From the NCBI RefSeq assembly GCF_019976755.1, contig NZ_AP023441.1, forward strand, positions 4,771,501 to 4,835,500: 64,000 nucleotides of DNA, in the 5' to 3' direction. Below are positions 61,429 to 64,000 of this stretch, in pieces. Made by a program: the position numbers and the translations under genes. Origin of the DNA: Nostoc sp. MS1. Lineage in GTDB: Bacteria > Cyanobacteriota > Cyanobacteriia > Cyanobacteriales > Nostocaceae. Every line of letters starts with the position of its first letter. The stretch's first letter is position 1. Below the pieces are notes generated by a model. That model saw nothing but the letters and a program-made list of their open reading frames with translations, was not told where the DNA came from and made no database searches.

Positions 61429-62193
61429 ATGGTTACTTTATCTGTTAAACCCAATCATTTCAAACTACCTTTAGAGGAATTTTTAGCTGGCAATCCTTTT
61501 CCCGAACCATTAACTCAGGGCTTCTTTTATCGGGAAAAAATGCGTGCTATTCATCATATCGCCCCTGATCAAGAATTACCAAAAATTCTCGAAGTCGGTG
61601 GTGGGCAAAGTGGCTTAACAGCTTTACTTTATCCCCAAGCCAAAATCACCAATATAGACTTTAATCCTGAATATGCCAAAGCACCTTGTAATCAACAAGA
61701 ACGAGTCAATTTCGTTTGTGGTGATGCGACATCTTTACCCTTTGCAGATGCCTCCTTTGATGCGGTGACAATGTTCGATTTATTAGAACACGTACCAGAT
61801 GATCAAAAAGCCATATCAGAGGCTTTAAGAGTATTACGTCCACAAGGATTTTTGTTAATTAGTACCCCCAACGAAAACTGGCGCTTTCCCTATTACAAAT
61901 TTATGCAATATATTTGTCCTAACGAAGCTGAAGTAATGGCAGAATGGGGTCATGTCAGACGAGGTTACACCTTAGCAGAACTTCAAGCTTTAATAAAATT
62001 ACCTTGTGAGAAATATGCTACTTTCATCAATCCATTAACTGTTCTAGGTCATGATATAGCATTTTCTAAATTATCCCATCGCCAGCGTCGCATTTTATGT
62101 AAGATTCTCAGCCCTGTAACCTGGGCTAGTTATTACCTGCACAAGCCGCAAGCATTAGGCACAGAAACAGCTTCAGTTTGGCAAAAAGCCTAA
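61429..62193 (+). CDS. SAM-dependent methyltransferase, class I
   Basis: A 254-residue enzyme. SAM-binding motif I is KILEVGGGQSGLTALL, the acidic end of strand 2 is NIDFNPEY, then CGDATSLPFADASFDAVTMF (motif II), DLLEHV and LRPQGFLLISTPNENW. It is of the UbiE/Methyltransf_11 type often used for O-methylation of sugars. It starts 5 bases after the GT2 stop, so it most likely methylates a residue of the polymer or lipid-linked precursor made by this locus. Confidence 0.9.
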   Translation: MVTLSVKPNHFKLPLEEFLAGNPFPEPLTQGFFYREKMRAIHHIAPDQELPKILEVGGGQSGLTALLYPQAKITNIDFNPEYAKAPCNQQERVNFVCGDATSLPFADASFDAVTMFDLLEHVPDDQKAISEALRVLRPQGFLLISTPNENWRFPYYKFMQYICPNEAEVMAEWGHVRRGYTLAELQALIKLPCEKYATFINPLTVLGHDIAFSKLSHRQRRILCKILSPVTWASYYLHKPQALGTETASVWQKA

Positions 62194-62203
62194 AATTGGA
62201 ATC

Positions 62204-63745
62204 ATGAAAAATAGCCGTTCCTTTTATCTATTAATAGCCATATTGATGGTAGCAGCTATACTGCGGCTTCAACACATCAATCAGCCATTTGATGATGCTT
62301 TTAGTTGGCGACAGTCTAGTACGGCGATGATGGCAGAAAATTTCTATCGTCGAAACTGGAATATTTTTTACCCGGAAGTAAGTTGGCACGGGCCAGGGCC
62401 TAGTTACAATGGACGGGAATTTCAAACAGTAAGTTATATAGCTGCACTTTTATATATTCCCTTTGGTCAACAGGACTGGATAAGTCGTTTAATTCCAGTC
62501 ATATTTGGTTTATGGGGGATATTTGCTTTATATCAACTCGTCCGTCGTGTGTGGGATGAAGAACACGCGCTGGCGAGTGCGACAATGATGGCGATTTTAC
62601 CTGGAAGTATTTTTATTGAAAGGTCGTTTCTCCCCGACCCGGCAATGGTTTCACTGGTGACGACTAGTTTTTGGATGCTAGTAGTATATGTGCAAACCGA
62701 ACGCTTTCGCTATCTGATGCTGGCAAGTGCGATCGCCACTTGGGGTTTATTAACCAAAATTCCCGGCTTAATTGTCGGTATACCAATGCTTTACGCAGTT
62801 CTCACAATCCTCGCCAGTAGGAGAACTCTCAATTACAAAAAGTTAGTGATCATCGGTCTGGCGGGTGTAATCACCTTCTTACCAATATTAGTTTATTATC
62901 TTTGGGCGAGACATCTTGCCCTTTCCTATCCGCCTTATCATTTTGCTGGTTCAGGTAACTGGCTTTGGCATCAAGGTTTACAGACATGGTGGGAGCATAA
63001 AATTTTTTTTCCTCTTCTCAGCCAGCGTTTTCGTGGTTGGATGTGGACTTTACCAATCATCATTCTGGTTGTATTCGGTCTTTTGTGTAAACCTCCAGGG
63101 AAAGGAGATAAATACAAAGCACCCTGGTTATTTCACTGGTGGTTACTAGCAGGCGTTCTTTACTACATCATTGGAGCCAAGGAACTTGTTGATAATCCTT
63201 GGAATTTCCATATTATCAATCCTGCTGGTGCGGCACTGGCAGGTCATGGAATCGTTGTCATTACCTCTTTTGCTTCCCGTATTTTTGGCTCACCCACCTC
63301 ATTATTATTAGCAGGATTAATTATCTTGCTCATTGCTAAGGTCGGAATTAATAGCCTGACCTATATGTATTTGCCATATGCCAACCATAGTTACAAACTA
63401 GGGTTAGCCTTACGCCAACTTAGCCAACCTAGTGAATTAGTGATCACTATGGCTAATGATTTAGGTGATCCTATTCCTATCTACTATAGTCGGCGGAGAG
63501 GTTGGGTATTTCCGCCAGCGCAAAAAGACCAATCTTGGGCTGAATTACCTCAAGATGACAATCAATCCATTCAACTATTTGAGAATCTGCGTGTTGAGGG
63601 TGCTGATTGGTTTGGAGTTGTCAACAATCAGTTGCAAGAACTTCGGCAAAACCATCTTAAATTCTTGCAATACATCGAGCGTACTTGTCAACGTGAACAA
63701 GAAAATGGAGAGTTTGTAATTTATCGCATCCTCAAGCAAAAATAA
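62204..63745 (+). CDS. GT39/ArnT-like membrane glycosyltransferase
   Basis: A 513-residue integral membrane protein with about ten hydrophobic helices. Near the N-terminus RLQHINQPFDDAFSWRQSST carries the Asp-containing loop expected in GT-C enzymes of the ArnT/PMT group. The helices are followed by a C-terminal periplasmic-type domain (about 400-513, with DLGDPIPIYYSRRRGW). These enzymes use polyprenyl-phosphate sugars outside the membrane. It starts 10 bases after the methyltransferase stop. It may add a side-branch sugar to the exported polymer or lipid. Confidence 0.88.
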   Translation: MKNSRSFYLLIAILMVAAILRLQHINQPFDDAFSWRQSSTAMMAENFYRRNWNIFYPEVSWHGPGPSYNGREFQTVSYIAALLYIPFGQQDWISRLIPVIFGLWGIFALYQLVRRVWDEEHALASATMMAILPGSIFIERSFLPDPAMVSLVTTSFWMLVVYVQTERFRYLMLASAIATWGLLTKIPGLIVGIPMLYAVLTILASRRTLNYKKLVIIGLAGVITFLPILVYYLWARHLALSYPPYHFAGSGNWLWHQGLQTWWEHKIFFPLLSQRFRGWMWTLPIIILVVFGLLCKPPGKGDKYKAPWLFHWWLLAGVLYYIIGAKELVDNPWNFHIINPAGAALAGHGIVVITSFASRIFGSPTSLLLAGLIILLIAKVGINSLTYMYLPYANHSYKLGLALRQLSQPSELVITMANDLGDPIPIYYSRRRGWVFPPAQKDQSWAELPQDDNQSIQLFENLRVEGADWFGVVNNQLQELRQNHLKFLQYIERTCQREQENGEFVIYRILKQK

Positions 63746-63755
63746 TCTTCAGCTC

Positions 63756-64000
63756 ATGAGTAACCAACCATACACCATAGCCCTTTTACATTGGGGCGAT
63801 TTAATTGAAGATTTTTTAGACACCATTGGCGTGAACTTTGAGGGTTTTTGCAACGAAATGTCCGGCGGCTGGATGTTTGGGTACATCGAGGCGTTAAAGT
63901 TAGCCAATGTGCGGACGGTACTTTTTTGTATTTCCGCGCGGGTGAATGAACCTGTGCGTCACACACACAAGCCGACAGGTGCAACTATCTGTGTACTACC
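63756..64000 (+). CDS. Probable GT4-like glycosyltransferase, N-terminal part (cut by window)
   Basis: From the ATG at 63756 the frame is open to the window end (81 codons): MSNQPYTIALLHWGDLIEDF, then EMSGGWMFGYIEALKLANV and VRTVLFCISARVNEPVRH. This resembles the first Rossmann domain of GT-B fold enzymes (GT4), in which a Gly-rich loop precedes a helix. It starts 10 bases after the GT39 stop and so continues the operon. The rest lies outside the window; the family call is provisional. Confidence 0.65.
   Translation, partial: MSNQPYTIALLHWGDLIEDFLDTIGVNFEGFCNEMSGGWMFGYIEALKLANVRTVLFCISARVNEPVRHTHKPTGATICVL

Overview
The window is chromosomal DNA of a filamentous, heterocyst-type cyanobacterium (Nostoc/Anabaena group). 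Evidence: psbU, btpA, a carboxysome shell gene, a dual-function GlpX-type fructose/sedoheptulose bisphosphatase, a three-subunit transhydrogenase operon, a CYP110-like P450, many GCGATCGC (HIP1) octamers, and the heptanucleotide tandem repeats (STRRs) typical of these genomes. No rRNA, tRNA, CRISPR array or intact transposase was found by eye. Assignment to a species is not attempted.

Layout. 1-3991 (+): end of pilB, then pilT, pilC and a small unknown gene, the motor part of a type IV pilus. 4074-7530 (-): rpmH-rnpA-PH protein-yidC-khpB/jag-DUF177, a conserved ribosome/membrane-insertion cluster. 7811-9049: two secreted proteins in convergent orientation. 9857-12789 (+): the pnt transhydrogenase operon, followed by an unknown helical protein. 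13561-13812: a 21-bp minisatellite, directly before a membrane-associated HEAT-repeat/NACHT NTPase (14090-17173) whose gene carries ten 93-bp repeats. 17357-28000 (-): mostly housekeeping and metabolism (hemA, glpX, yjbQ, aminotransferase, ccmK-like, P450, exonuclease, decayed Uma2 gene, DEAD-box helicase, rimO). 28629-43887: mixed orientation (btpA, VKOR-thioredoxin fusion, CHASE2-PAS-GGDEF cyclase, small secreted peptide, nadB, psbU, DUF3120-like protein, uppP, radical SAM/PDZ protein, GH10-like hydrolase).

44375-51626 (+) is a signalling cluster: a giant CBS/nine-PAS histidine kinase followed by two response regulators with closely similar receivers but different outputs (EAL phosphodiesterase; histidine-kinase core). 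52097-54415 is an HTH-NACHT STAND protein with a perfect 18-bp palindrome just before its start. 54878 to the right edge is a polysaccharide locus: GT2, HepA-like ABC exporter, three more GT2 enzymes (two with a shared extra N-terminal domain), a methyltransferase, a GT39-type membrane transferase and the start of a GT4-like gene cut by the window edge.

The most promising leads are: the two NACHT proteins with very different sensors; the identical AAACTACT/AGTAGTTT half-sites before both the HTH-NACHT gene and an exonuclease gene 28 kb away; the tandem arrays at 13.5-15.3 kb; and the paired glycosyltransferases with an unassigned N-terminal domain. All calls come from reading the sequence; no database search was run.
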